From: JAJZSS01 sp964463505
Lineage (GTDB): Bacteria > Chloroflexota > Anaerolineae > Anaerolineales > UBA4823
Direction of reading: 5' to 3'
DNA: 64,000 nt
Assembly (NCBI GenBank): GCA_964463505.1
Contig: CAYXDC010000007.1
Coordinates: 18,894-82,893 of the forward strand
Shown here: positions 25,203 to 33,474 of the stretch, piece after piece
Layout: each line of letters starts with the position of its first letter
How positions within the stretch are numbered: position 1 is the stretch's first letter
Notes under the pieces: model-generated
Told to the model about the DNA's origin: nothing
Seen by the model: the letters and a program-made list of their open reading frames with translations, nothing else
Databases searched by the model: none
Made by a program: the position numbers and the translations under genes

Positions 25203-25433
25203 ATGCCCCGGATTCGTTGCCATTATATTGATTGTGTGTTTCTCGATGATGGTTATTGTGGGGCGGCAGCAATCGAGGTCGATCCGGATGTTGGTTGTAT
25301 GACCTTCGCACGCGCCGATGATACGGAAGCAGAAGCAGATTGGGAAGATGACGACGAAGCCGAATTGGAAGAGTGGGAAGACATCGAAGAAGAAGACGAG
25401 GATGAGCTCTGGTTGGACGAAGATGAATTTTAG
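25203..25433 (+). CDS. Small acidic cysteine-containing protein
   Basis: A 76-residue protein with a strong ribosome site (TAGGAGGAGAAT). The first 40 residues hold Cys6, Cys11, Cys19 and Cys32 (RCHYIDCVFLDDGYC ... VGCMTF), a possible metal or disulfide knot. The rest is almost entirely Asp, Glu and Trp (EDIEEEDEDELWLDEDEF). The pattern suggests a small zinc-binding head with a disordered acidic tail. I do not recognise a function. It lies between moeA and a PfkB kinase on the same strand. Confidence 0.8.
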   Translation: MPRIRCHYIDCVFLDDGYCGAAAIEVDPDVGCMTFARADDTEAEADWEDDDEAELEEWEDIEEEDEDELWLDEDEF

Positions 25434-25452
25434 CTGTTCAGGCTGCATTTAG

Positions 25453-26376
25453 ATGCTTAAGGTCATTGTCTTTGGAAATGTAGCCCTGGATGTTATCTGC
25501 CGTACTGTTAATGATGTACCGCGGCATGACTCAATTGTTTTTGATCAAGTCAGCGTGTCGGCAGGTGGTTGTGGCTCAAATGTAGCCATTGGTCTGGCGG
25601 CTTTGGGAATTCCGGTAGCACTGGTAGCTCGGGTGGGAGAAGATGACTCGGCCGGATTGGTGCGGCGTTATTGGGAGCGGGTGGGGGTATCGCAGATCTA
25701 TCTTCGTTCGAATGCTGATTATCCAACAGGTGTTAGCGTGGGATTGGTGGACAGCCAATCCCAGCCTCGTTTTGTTCACACGTCAGGGGCCAATAAATCG
25801 CTGGTTTACACGGATTTAGACGTGCAGCAATATGTGTCTGCCGGCGCTCGCAACCTGCATGTGGCAGGTTTTTTTGTGCTTCCCGGCATCTTGAACCCGG
25901 AATTTGGGCAAAGGTTACAGGAAGCGCACCAGGCCGGGCTGGAAATCAGCCTGGATGTGGTGCGCTCGGTCAGCATGCGCAATCCAGGATCCCTGTGGAA
26001 TTGCCTGCCGGCGATCGATTTTTTCTTTTGCAATGCCCAGGAAGCAGAGATCCTGACTGGATTAGCGCACACGCAGGCTGCGGCGCAGGAATTTCGCCGG
26101 CGTGGCGCTGGGGTTGTGATTATTAAGCTTGGTGAGCAAGGTTGCTGGCTGGAGAGCGCGCAATTTTGCGGGAGGATCGCCGGCGAGTCAGTCCAGGCGC
26201 TGGATACGACCGGGGCAGGGGATGCCTTTGCAGCAGGTTTTCTGGCGGCGCGCGTCCAGGGAGCGGATGTGGTTGAGGCATGCCAGGCTGGTAACGCCGC
26301 CGGCAGTCGCATGCTCCAGTCGCTAGGGGCGGTCTCTGGCTGGTTTACAAGCGCTGGCGAAGGACCCCCGTCCTGA
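25453..26376 (+). CDS. PfkB-family carbohydrate or nucleoside kinase
   Basis: A 307-residue ribokinase-fold enzyme. Seen: N-terminal GNVALDVICRTV, the sugar-site motif GGCGSNVAIGLAALG (PfkB signature 1), and the anion-hole/catalytic motif LDTTGAGDAFAAGFLAARV (signature 2, catalytic Asp in GAGD). Members phosphorylate ribose, fructose-6-phosphate, adenosine or other sugars; the substrate cannot be assigned. It starts 19 bp after the small acidic protein gene. Confidence 0.9.
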   Translation: MLKVIVFGNVALDVICRTVNDVPRHDSIVFDQVSVSAGGCGSNVAIGLAALGIPVALVARVGEDDSAGLVRRYWERVGVSQIYLRSNADYPTGVSVGLVDSQSQPRFVHTSGANKSLVYTDLDVQQYVSAGARNLHVAGFFVLPGILNPEFGQRLQEAHQAGLEISLDVVRSVSMRNPGSLWNCLPAIDFFFCNAQEAEILTGLAHTQAAAQEFRRRGAGVVIIKLGEQGCWLESAQFCGRIAGESVQALDTTGAGDAFAAGFLAARVQGADVVEACQAGNAAGSRMLQSLGAVSGWFTSAGEGPPS

Positions 26377-26439
26377 CAGATCTATACAACTCATTGCTTG
26401 CTGAAAAAATCTTCAAACCATCGCCTCGGCTGAAGGGCT

Positions 26440-27834
26440 TCAGGGGTGGGAAATGATCGCCATATTATCCAGCGCAGACCAGGAGCGCTGGAATGAGGCG
26501 ATGGTTACCGTATAGGCGCTGCCGTTATCGATGATATTCACCTGATTGGCAGGTATATCATAGCCGACCACCTGAACGACATGCTGGTAATTGGCGACGA
26601 TGGTCGTATTGCCGTCGGATGGGGTGTAATAAGTGGGGAATCCGTTGTCTACCGATCCGACATCCCACACGAAAACCGGCTTTCCCGCAGCAATCTCAGA
26701 GCGTAAAGTCTCCCAGCTCATCTTACGGTGCGCATAGGCGGAAACGCCATACTGGCGTAGCAACGCGGCAACAGGCTCAGCATGCACGCCATAAGGATTG
26801 GGCGGGATTTGTCCCCAAAGGCCATTTACATCGCCGACAAAACCGCGATCCGGGTTATCGGAGTGGGGTAGATTGTTGTAGAAATCCAATTCACGGATAT
26901 AAACCTTGAAAAAGGAGGCATAATCCACAGCCACGCGGGACTCGCAATCCAGAGGCAGGCTCTGCGGGAAGCTAACCGCGCCGCTCACCCGAGCCCGGTC
27001 GGGCAGGCCTGGTGGGGGTGGAGGCGTCGGGGTAGCAGGTAGTGGACTGCCCACTTGCGTATAGATGCACCAGCTGCGCAGCGTGCCGGTATCGTTGCTC
27101 TGGTAATCGGCCACGTTCAGCCGCCAGCCGCCATCAGCTCGCAGAGTGTCCAGGCCACTCAGCGCTTGCAGGGGTTTAAAGATGCCGCCAATGGCTGGCG
27201 GAGACAGGGCGAGCGTATTCTGCACACACTGGCTGTTGCCTGAGAGGATCGCTTCGTCGTCCAGGATGGCTTTTACATTGTTTTGGTTGCACCCGTTACC
27301 GGGTCTGCTCAACAGGTTAATCGTCGTACCTGTAGAAATGTGCGTCAAATTAACGACCAGGTCGCCTACCCAGGAATGGTTAAGATCCAGGCGGATGTCC
27401 AGATCCTGCACCCAGCGTCCATCCCCAATGTTGATCGTATCTGAGACGCCCGCCGTGTTGTTGTCTGGGATTGCCAGATTGGGGCTGCGACAGACCAGCA
27501 GCTTTTGTACGGGAACCAGGGTGGGAGTAGGCGAGGGGGTCACGGTGGGCTGGTGGATGATCAAGGGGAAGCTCAGGTGCGGTATGGTCGGCGTCAGGCT
27601 GGGGATTGGCGTATCCTGGACCTCTCCTACNNNNNNNNNNNNNNNNNNNNNNNNNNNNNNNNNNNNNNNNNNNNNNNNNNNNNNNNNNNNNNNNNNNNNN
27701 NNNNNNNNNNNNNNNNNNNNNNNNNNNNNNGGTGCAGTTTCCTGGGCTGTTACTTTAAACTGGCTGAACAGAAATATTAGGAGTATGACCCCCATACTAC
27801 CAGCAATCGCAATCGACCGGCCCATGCGCTGCAT
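26440..27834 (-). CDS. Exported protein with P-domain-like and C39-like cysteine peptidase modules, interrupted by a gap
   Basis: The chain begins with a signal anchor (SIAIAGSMGVILLIFLFSQF); the N-gap at 27631-27730 then interrupts it, so the reading frame across the gap and the true length are unknown. After a Pro/Thr-rich linker, the region DNNTAGVSDTINIGDGRWVQ to GGWRLNVADYQSNDTGTL resembles a proprotein-convertase P domain. A second Pro-rich linker leads to a C39-like domain: candidate Cys in PLDCESRVAVDYASFF, His in YQHVVQVVGYD and Asp in IIDNGSAYTV. This YvpB-like C39 group is common in exported proteins of Gram-positives and Chloroflexota. GGGAG precedes ATG 27834. Confidence 0.8.
   Translation of the reverse strand: MQRMGRSIAIAGSMGVILLIFLFSQFKVTAQETAXXXXXXXXXXXXXXXXXXXXXXXXXXXXXXXXXXVGEVQDTPIPSLTPTIPHLSFPLIIHQPTVTPSPTPTLVPVQKLLVCRSPNLAIPDNNTAGVSDTINIGDGRWVQDLDIRLDLNHSWVGDLVVNLTHISTGTTINLLSRPGNGCNQNNVKAILDDEAILSGNSQCVQNTLALSPPAIGGIFKPLQALSGLDTLRADGGWRLNVADYQSNDTGTLRSWCIYTQVGSPLPATPTPPPPPGLPDRARVSGAVSFPQSLPLDCESRVAVDYASFFKVYIRELDFYNNLPHSDNPDRGFVGDVNGLWGQIPPNPYGVHAEPVAALLRQYGVSAYAHRKMSWETLRSEIAAGKPVFVWDVGSVDNGFPTYYTPSDGNTTIVANYQHVVQVVGYDIPANQVNIIDNGSAYTVTIASFQRSWSALDNMAIISHP
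27631..27730. other. Assembly gap of 100 N
   Basis: Exactly 100 N, the conventional length for a gap of unknown size. It lies inside the Pro/Thr-rich N-terminal part of the C39-like exported protein. Confidence 0.99.
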
Positions 27835-28023
27835 ATACTATTCTCCCTGGATGTCAAAATATTGTGCGCAGTTTACCATAGCGTTTTACATGTGTCAATT
27901 AAATTAGACTGAATTACTCGTATTCTTCCGGCGCGCTTCTTGCAACCGAAAACGTTTATAATAGCGCCAGCAGGTGAGATAAAACCTGACTGGCGCCCAG
28001 ATTGCGAAACCCTGGAGGCATGC

Positions 28024-28713
28024 ATGTCGAAAAAATTTCTGGTCGTGGGGCTGCTGTTCATTTTCCTGGCGGGCTGTGGGCAGCTTAACTTGCCAACCCC
28101 AGTCACCAGCCCTGATCCGGCGCTCACCAGCGTTGCTCCCCAAGCAAGCGCTACTGCGCCGGCGCTACCCACTGAACCGCGCCGTACACCTAGCCGTGAA
28201 ACTGAAGCTGCTCTCGCGCCTGTGGCCGAGATCACTCCCACCTTGCCCGGCCTGCCCAACGAAGCTCCAGATGCAATCAGGCTCGAAAACCCTCTCTACG
28301 TGGTTCAACCTGGAACGCCTACCTGGGTGGCAAATTTTCTAAAGCCAGACGCTGGATGCAGCTATATGGGCATTGCTGGTCAGGTTTTTGATACCACCGG
28401 TCAACCGGTACGTGGTTTGATTGTCGAAGTCTCTGGCGAATTGGAAGGCAATTCTGTCTTGCACCTGGTTTTGAGCGGTGGGTCAACTTTGTTAGGTCCG
28501 GGTGGCTATGAAATACAGATTGCCGACCGGGCTATCGCCAGCCAGGGGACGCTCACCATCCAGATATTTGACCTGGCTGGTCTAGCGCTTTCCGACCAGA
28601 TCGCTTTTGACACCAGTGCTGCCTGTGATGCTAATCAGATCGTGCTGAACTTTACCGCCACGAAAATTGACTACTCCGAAACGCTTTACTTCCCCTATAT
28701 GCCCAACGATTGA
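28024..28713 (+). CDS. Hypothetical lipoprotein
   Basis: A 229-residue protein. The start at ATG 28024 follows GGAG and gives a classic lipoprotein signal, KKFLVVGLLFIFLAGCGQLN, with lipobox LAGC. A disordered Pro/Thr/Ala/Ser stretch follows (residues 30-75), then a beta-rich domain with YVVQPGTPTWVANF, GCSYMGIAGQVFDTTGQPV and LLGPGGYEIQIADR. The spacing is like that of carbohydrate-binding or CARDB-type modules, but no family is assigned. TATAAT at 27957-27962 may be its -10. The methyltransferase gene begins within 10 bp of its stop. Confidence 0.82.
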   Translation: MSKKFLVVGLLFIFLAGCGQLNLPTPVTSPDPALTSVAPQASATAPALPTEPRRTPSRETEAALAPVAEITPTLPGLPNEAPDAIRLENPLYVVQPGTPTWVANFLKPDAGCSYMGIAGQVFDTTGQPVRGLIVEVSGELEGNSVLHLVLSGGSTLLGPGGYEIQIADRAIASQGTLTIQIFDLAGLALSDQIAFDTSAACDANQIVLNFTATKIDYSETLYFPYMPND

Positions 28714-28722
28714 TAGGTGAGC

Positions 28723-29289
28723 ATGCCTGATTTTGACCATTTTGGTTTTCTGGCGCCATTTTACGAACGAGTGATCAAGCCACGTGCGAATGATCCGCTG
28801 CACAACATCGCTGGCTTACCAGTTAAGGGGAGTTTGTTAGATGCCGGGGGCGGAACCGGACGCATCGCCCAAACGCTGGTGGGGATGGCCGGTCAAATTG
28901 TTGTGGCTGATTTATCTTTAAAAATGTTGCGTGAAGCAGCCAAGAAAGACAGTCTGGGTGCAGTCAATAGCCACAGTGAGCGCTTGCCTTTCCCCGATCG
29001 TATATTTGAGCGTATCCTGATGGTGGATGCTTTGCATCATGTATGCGACCAAAAAAAGACCGCACAAGAGCTGTATCGTGTGCTGGCGCTTGGTGGTCGC
29101 ATCGTGATTGAAGAACCAGACTTACGCCATTGGGCTGTTAAACTGATTGCAGTAGGAGAAAAATTGGCCTTGATGCGCAGTCATTTTCTTTCACCGCCCA
29201 GGATTGCTGAATTGTTCCAACCCTATGCAGCCCAGGTCGAAATTGTCAATATTGGGGCAAACGCATATGTCATTGTTGACAAACCTTAG
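28723..29289 (+). CDS. Class I SAM-dependent methyltransferase
   Basis: A 188-residue enzyme of the Methyltransf_11 type. Motif I LLDAGGGTGRIAQTL binds SAM, the acidic end of strand 2 is VVADLSLKML, and post-I motifs are ERLPFPDRIFERILMVDALH and LGGRIVIEEPDL. The N-terminus FGFLAPFYERVI resembles small-molecule (UbiE-like) methyltransferases. A GTG two codons earlier is an alternative start; ATG 28723 was chosen because AGGTG lies just before it. The substrate is unknown. A strong terminator follows 22 bp after the stop. Confidence 0.87.
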   Translation: MPDFDHFGFLAPFYERVIKPRANDPLHNIAGLPVKGSLLDAGGGTGRIAQTLVGMAGQIVVADLSLKMLREAAKKDSLGAVNSHSERLPFPDRIFERILMVDALHHVCDQKKTAQELYRVLALGGRIVIEEPDLRHWAVKLIAVGEKLALMRSHFLSPPRIAELFQPYAAQVEIVNIGANAYVIVDKP

Positions 29290-29310
29290 TAAACTGGAAC
29301 TTAATGCATG

Positions 29311-29342
29311 ACGCCGCCGGAACTTGCTCCGGCGGCGTTTTT
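29311..29342 (+). terminator. Intrinsic terminator after the methyltransferase
   Basis: ACGCCGCCGGA-ACTTGC-TCCGGCGGCGT forms a perfect 11-bp stem followed by a TTTTT tract. Confidence 0.9.
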
Positions 29343-29400
29343 AGTTATTATATTTACACCCCTGTGGGTCAATTTTTCCGATACAGATCTCGCTTATTTT

Positions 29401-30543
29401 TTATAGGGCGGCTGTTTCTGCTTCCAGATCGTCTTCTTCGGAGGTTTGTATGGCCTGCAATGCCGCTGGAGTAGTGGCCCACAGCAAAAGCGTCATGATT
29501 ACCGCTGAAGTCAGACACCAGATGCAACTGGCTCCGATGACGAATGGCTCCAAGAAAGTAAGATAGATCGAGAACAGGGTCCCAATCCAGACCATTCCCC
29601 AGACCAGCAGGATCGTGGCGCGCTGATATTTTTGCGGACCATTGCGATTGAATAACCAGGCGATCAGGATTGCCAGGTAACCCAGCACGCCGACAACCCC
29701 GATCGGGATCACCCCAAACAGGTAGGCATATTTACTCTGCTGGACCGTATTACAATCGCCAACCGGACCGCACACAGCTTCAGCCTGGAATAGCTCGACG
29801 TAAGCAAGATAGAAAGCCACACCCAGGCCAAGGATGGAGATGACCGGCACAAACCACTCCGGGAAACGCGGCAAGCGCGGCGCTGAAGATACCATGAAGG
29901 CGTAACCCACGATCCCACCACTCACCAGCATACCCAGGAGGACAACCACAGCCAGGGTGTTGCCAGATAAGTCTTGTTTGAATCTAGCGACAAATCCCGA
30001 TTCCTGGGGTTGTGCGGCCTCTGTGTTTGGCTCTGTCTCGGCTTGTTCTGCGACCACAGCGGTGGCTTCAGAGCTGCTAGCCGCTTCTCCTGGGGGAGGT
30101 TCAGCAGCCATCAATTCTGTCAGACCCGGCACTTGCGGCCAATCGACCCCTCCTGCAGCCAGCCCAGCTTCGACCATGCCCGGAAATTGTTCAGGGATTT
30201 CCTGTGAACCGACCAGGACAGTATCGCCGATGATCAGAGTCGGGACACCCAGGCGTTCTTCTGGAATTTGAAATGCCTGGATTGTCGCCTGGTAAAGAGC
30301 TGCACCTTGCTCAACCGAGACATCAATTCCAACAATTTCCAGTTTGCCTGCATATTGCTCAATCATCGGCGTCAGTGTTTCGGTAATTACTGCGTGGCAG
30401 TGTCCACAGCTTGGGCTGTAAAATAAAACTGCCCGTACAACCGCATCTGCAGCACGCACGCCTTGAAGAGCGCTCAACAATGCCAGCCCGACGGCCAATC
30501 CGGCAAGCAGCAGTTTAGCGATTAATTGACTAAATTTGGTCAT
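29401..30543 (-). CDS. Thioredoxin-fold/VKOR fusion, disulfide-forming membrane protein
   Basis: VKOR-family proteins reoxidise thioredoxin-like partners for disulfide formation outside the cytoplasm. The 380 residues hold a signal or membrane segment (about 8-30), a thioredoxin-like domain with active site CGHC at 46-49 (FYSPSCGHCH) and cis-Pro VPTL (100-103), an Ala/Glu linker with one membrane helix (195-215), then the VKOR four-helix bundle with loop cysteines C258 and C264 (CGPVGDC) and active-site C340-x2-C343 (CIWC). The common cyanobacterial fusion has VKOR first and thioredoxin last; here the order is reversed. It lies downstream of tatA on the same strand. Confidence 0.9.
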   Translation of the reverse strand: MTKFSQLIAKLLLAGLAVGLALLSALQGVRAADAVVRAVLFYSPSCGHCHAVITETLTPMIEQYAGKLEIVGIDVSVEQGAALYQATIQAFQIPEERLGVPTLIIGDTVLVGSQEIPEQFPGMVEAGLAAGGVDWPQVPGLTELMAAEPPPGEAASSSEATAVVAEQAETEPNTEAAQPQESGFVARFKQDLSGNTLAVVVLLGMLVSGGIVGYAFMVSSAPRLPRFPEWFVPVISILGLGVAFYLAYVELFQAEAVCGPVGDCNTVQQSKYAYLFGVIPIGVVGVLGYLAILIAWLFNRNGPQKYQRATILLVWGMVWIGTLFSIYLTFLEPFVIGASCIWCLTSAVIMTLLLWATTPAALQAIQTSEEDDLEAETAAL

Positions 30544-30584
30544 ACGTTATGGTTCCTGATCGGATTCCCAGCATGCTTATGAAA

Positions 30585-30614
30585 AGGCCGCCTCCTGGCT
30601 CGCGGAGACGGCCT
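30585..30614 (-). terminator. Intrinsic terminator downstream of tatA
   Basis: Minus-strand AGGCCGTCTCC ... GGAGGCGGCCT, with one G-T pair, is followed by TTTTC. It separates tatA from the VKOR fusion gene. Confidence 0.65.
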
Positions 30615-30659
30615 GAACCAGGCATAATGATTATTTATGCCGGTAGTGGTTGGAGCAAG

Positions 30660-30848
30660 TTACTCCTTTTTATCAGCCTTATCGTTGCTGGATTTTTCTT
30701 CCTCTTCATCGCCCTGCAAGCCTTCTTTGAAGGAGCGGATACCCGAGCCGAGCTCACCAGCAATTTTGCCAATCCGGCCGACGCCAAAGAGTACCAGTAC
30801 GATCACCAAGATGATGATTAATTCTGTGGGTCCTAAACGTCCGATCAT
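30660..30848 (-). CDS. tatA: Twin-arginine translocase subunit TatA/E
   Basis: TatA subunits oligomerise to form the channel for folded, twin-arginine-tagged proteins. The 62-residue chain is typical: a short N-terminus, a membrane helix (PTELIIILVIVLVLFGVG, about 7-24), the hinge FGVGRIGKIAGELG, an amphipathic helix (GIRSFKEGL) and a charged tail. GGAG lies 6 bp upstream. No tatC is in this window. It sits next to the VKOR fusion, so two export or envelope-folding functions are neighbours. Confidence 0.93.
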   Translation of the reverse strand: MIGRLGPTELIIILVIVLVLFGVGRIGKIAGELGSGIRSFKEGLQGDEEEEKSSNDKADKKE

Positions 30849-30995
30849 ATTATCTCCAATCTACTTGTTTATCGAACTATGGATTGATTGGCCTGAGGAT
30901 CACCTTACAACCCTTACCCTGGAATTATACTAAAGAATTCCAGCTCAGATCGATGTATTTTGTCATGTTCTTAAGGGACGGATGGTATATAAAAG

Positions 30996-31039
30996 GCGCC
31001 AGTCAACACGGATTGGAGAATGCGAACACTGGCGCATTC
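30996..31039 (+). promoter_or_regulatory. Leader segment upstream of trmFO with two competing hairpins
   Basis: GCGCCAGT (30996-31003) is complementary to ACTGGCGC (31028-31035). The overlapping CGCATTC (31033-31039) is complementary to GAATGCG (31018-31024). The two perfect stems exclude each other. No T-run follows, so any effect would be on translation or RNA stability rather than plain termination. The rest of 30849-31120 shows no credible gene. Confidence 0.35.
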
Positions 31040-31120
31040 CGGATTACCTCATCTGCTCGGCTTGTTTTCAGGGCATGCTTGAACTACTGGTAAAATTCAA
31101 CCCGAGGATGTCGAAATTTT

Positions 31121-32485
31121 ATGGCTGATCGAGCAGACATAACGATTATTGGCGGTGGTCTGGCTGGCAGCGAAGCTGCCTGGCAGGCGGCTGAGCGTGG
31201 TTTGCGGGTGGATTTATTTGAAATGCGTCCCACGCAGATGACCGGCGCTCATACTACTGGCTTACTGGCTGAATTGGTCTGTTCTAATTCTTTGGGATCA
31301 GCTTTGGTTGACCGCGCCCCCGGTTTATTGAAGGAAGAACTCCGCCGTATGGGTTCGCTCTTGATCGAATGTGCGGATGCATCGGCAGTCCCGGCTGGAC
31401 GCGCCCTGGCCGTGGATCGCCAGCTATTTGCCCAAATCGTCACCCAGCGCATCGAGAAACACCCCAGGATCCGTCTGGTGCGCCAGGAAGTGACAGAAAT
31501 CCCTACCGTATTCAGCATAATTGCCAGCGGGCCATTGACCTCGCCATCTCTCTCGGCTGCGGTCGCGAAGCTGACTGGTACGGAATATCTGTATTTCTAC
31601 GATGCCATTGCGCCGATCGTTGCTGCCGAATCGATCAATCTGGAAATCGCCTACCAGGCTGCTCGCTATGATCAAATCGATGCTGCCCCGGGTGATTATC
31701 TCAATTGCCCATTAGATCAGACCGGGTACATGTGTTTTTTGGAGGCTTTGCTCCAGGCTGAGCGGATTGACTTGCTTGAATTCGAATCTGAAATTGAGCA
31801 GGGCGTGCGGGCTGGCGCTAGACATTTCTTTGAAGGTTGCTTGCCATTGGAAATCCTTGCCCAACGCGATCCGCTGGCCTTAGCTTATGGCCCGTTACGC
31901 CCGGTTGGTCTGATTAACCCGCGCACGGGGCGCTGGCCGTATGCGGTGGTGCAATTGCGCCAGGATAATTTGGCTGCTAGCTTATATAATTTAGTTGGAT
32001 TTCAAACAAACTTAAAATTTTCGGAACAGCAGCGCATTTTCCGTATGATCCCAGGCCTGGAGCAAGCGGAATTCACCCGCTTTGGGCAAATGCACCGCAA
32101 TACATTTATCTTTTCACCATCGGTCTTGCTACCGAGTCTGCAACACTGCCAGCGCGAAAACCTGTTTTTCGCGGGTCAAATCACCGGCGTGGAAGGCTAT
32201 GCCGGCAATATTGCGACCGGTTTGCTGGCAGGCTGGAACGCCGCCCGGGTTTTTAATGGCTTAGCGGCACTGACTTTGCCCGTCGATACCATGCTGGGCG
32301 CATTGTGTCACTACATCACGCATGCCAGCCCGGAAGATTTCCAACCTATGAAAGCCAATTATGGGATCATGCCGCCGCTGGAAGATAGTGAGGTGCGAGG
32401 CAGGCGCAATCGGGCAGTCGCCTTCAGTCAACGCGCCCTGGAGAGTCTGGACAATTATTTAAAAGGTGTGGGTGAGGTGCGATGA
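31121..32485 (+). CDS. trmFO: Methylenetetrahydrofolate-tRNA-(uracil-5-)-methyltransferase TrmFO
   Basis: TrmFO uses FAD and methylenetetrahydrofolate to make m5U54 in the tRNA T loop. The 454 residues are of family length. Seen: the FAD dinucleotide motif IIGGGLAGSEAAWQAAERG (about 9-27), LFEMRP, LVCSNSLGS, and the C-terminal FAGQITGVEGYAGNIATGL, the signature shared with GidA-type flavoproteins. Most Gram-negatives use SAM-dependent TrmA instead, so TrmFO fits a Firmicutes- or Chloroflexota-like lineage. Its stop overlaps the next gene's start (ATGA). Confidence 0.96.
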   Translation: MADRADITIIGGGLAGSEAAWQAAERGLRVDLFEMRPTQMTGAHTTGLLAELVCSNSLGSALVDRAPGLLKEELRRMGSLLIECADASAVPAGRALAVDRQLFAQIVTQRIEKHPRIRLVRQEVTEIPTVFSIIASGPLTSPSLSAAVAKLTGTEYLYFYDAIAPIVAAESINLEIAYQAARYDQIDAAPGDYLNCPLDQTGYMCFLEALLQAERIDLLEFESEIEQGVRAGARHFFEGCLPLEILAQRDPLALAYGPLRPVGLINPRTGRWPYAVVQLRQDNLAASLYNLVGFQTNLKFSEQQRIFRMIPGLEQAEFTRFGQMHRNTFIFSPSVLLPSLQHCQRENLFFAGQITGVEGYAGNIATGLLAGWNAARVFNGLAALTLPVDTMLGALCHYITHASPEDFQPMKANYGIMPPLEDSEVRGRRNRAVAFSQRALESLDNYLKGVGEVR

Positions 32486-33435
32486 GAAAAAAACAATTGC
32501 TTATTCTGGCTGTTTGCGTGTGTATCGTCCTTTTTGTTGGTGTAGCCGCGGCAGCCGCATTTTGGGTTTGGGAAGAGCCGGCCAATACCGCGCAGCCTGA
32601 AAATTTTAATGGGGAACGCGCCTACCAGGATGTGCTCACACAGGTTGATTTTGGCCCACGTTTACCAGCCAGTGCTGCCCACGCCCAGACCATCGAATGG
32701 ATCAAATCCAGCCTGACCAGCGCCGGCTGGCAGGTTGAAGTACAGGAGAGTGCCATTCAGGGGCAAACCGCCTATAATATTGTCGCCCGGTATGGGGCAG
32801 GCGAGCCATTACTATTGATCGGCGCGCATTATGATACGCGCATCTATGCCGACCGGGATCCGGATCCTGTGCAACGCACACAACCGGTGCCGGGCGCCAA
32901 TGATGGCGCATCTGGCGTCGGCGTCTTAATGGAATTGGGCCGGGTTTTGCCAATGCGAATGGGCTTGCTGCAGGAGCAGCCCGGACAGGTGTGGCTGGTG
33001 TTTTTCGATGCCGAGGACAATGGGCGCATCCCCGGCTGGGAATGGATTATGGGCTCCACTGCTTTCGTAGAGCGGCTAACGGTGAATCCAGATGCTACGG
33101 TCATCGTAGATATGATCGGGGATGCAGATCTAAATATCTATTGGGAGAAAAATTCTGATCCAGATCTAAGCGCCGAGATCTGGCAAATCGCGGATCAATT
33201 AGGCTATGGAAAATACTTTATCCCAGAATACCGCTATAGCATCACCGATGATCACATTCCGTTCTTAAACGCAGGTTTGCCGGCGGTGGACATCATCGAT
33301 TTTGATTATCCCTACTGGCATACCGTAGCCGATACCCCGGATAAGGTATCCGCAGCCAGCTTGCAGGTTGTTGGCGATACGCTAGTCGCCTGGATTGAGC
33401 AACGTCTGGGCCAGGTCGAGGCAGAAAACCCCTGA
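32482..33435 (+). CDS. M28-family exported hydrolase, glutaminyl-cyclase-like
   Basis: A 317-residue protein with an N-terminal membrane anchor or signal (LLILAVCVCIVLFVGVAAAA). The metal ligands of M28 zinc enzymes are visible: GAHYDTR (His), PGANDGASG (bridging Asp), FFDAEDNG (Glu/Asp pair), and DDHIPFLNAGLPAVDIIDFD with YWHT near the end (final His). The DDHIPFL and DFDYPYWHT segments resemble glutaminyl-peptide cyclotransferases rather than aminopeptidases, so pyroglutamate formation on exported proteins is a reasonable but unproven guess. It overlaps trmFO by 4 bp. Confidence 0.83.
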   Translation: MRKKQLLILAVCVCIVLFVGVAAAAAFWVWEEPANTAQPENFNGERAYQDVLTQVDFGPRLPASAAHAQTIEWIKSSLTSAGWQVEVQESAIQGQTAYNIVARYGAGEPLLLIGAHYDTRIYADRDPDPVQRTQPVPGANDGASGVGVLMELGRVLPMRMGLLQEQPGQVWLVFFDAEDNGRIPGWEWIMGSTAFVERLTVNPDATVIVDMIGDADLNIYWEKNSDPDLSAEIWQIADQLGYGKYFIPEYRYSITDDHIPFLNAGLPAVDIIDFDYPYWHTVADTPDKVSAASLQVVGDTLVAWIEQRLGQVEAENP

Positions 33436-33474
33436 CCGTTGGCAAAAACCCTTAGTGGGTTTAAACTTGTACCT

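Noticed and set aside
27631..27730. Apparent continuous reading frame through the N run
   Set aside because: The gap length is a convention, so the frame across it proves nothing about continuity; the gene is called as one only because a signal anchor and an exported domain lie on either side on the same strand.
30884..31093. 69-codon open frame upstream of trmFO
   Set aside because: It starts in the tatA promoter area, has no ribosome site and spans the two alternative hairpins; it reads as non-coding.
33439..33474. TTG start for the histidine kinase, 12 codons upstream
   Set aside because: No ribosome site at a proper distance; the ATG at 33475 is the safer choice, though neither is proven.
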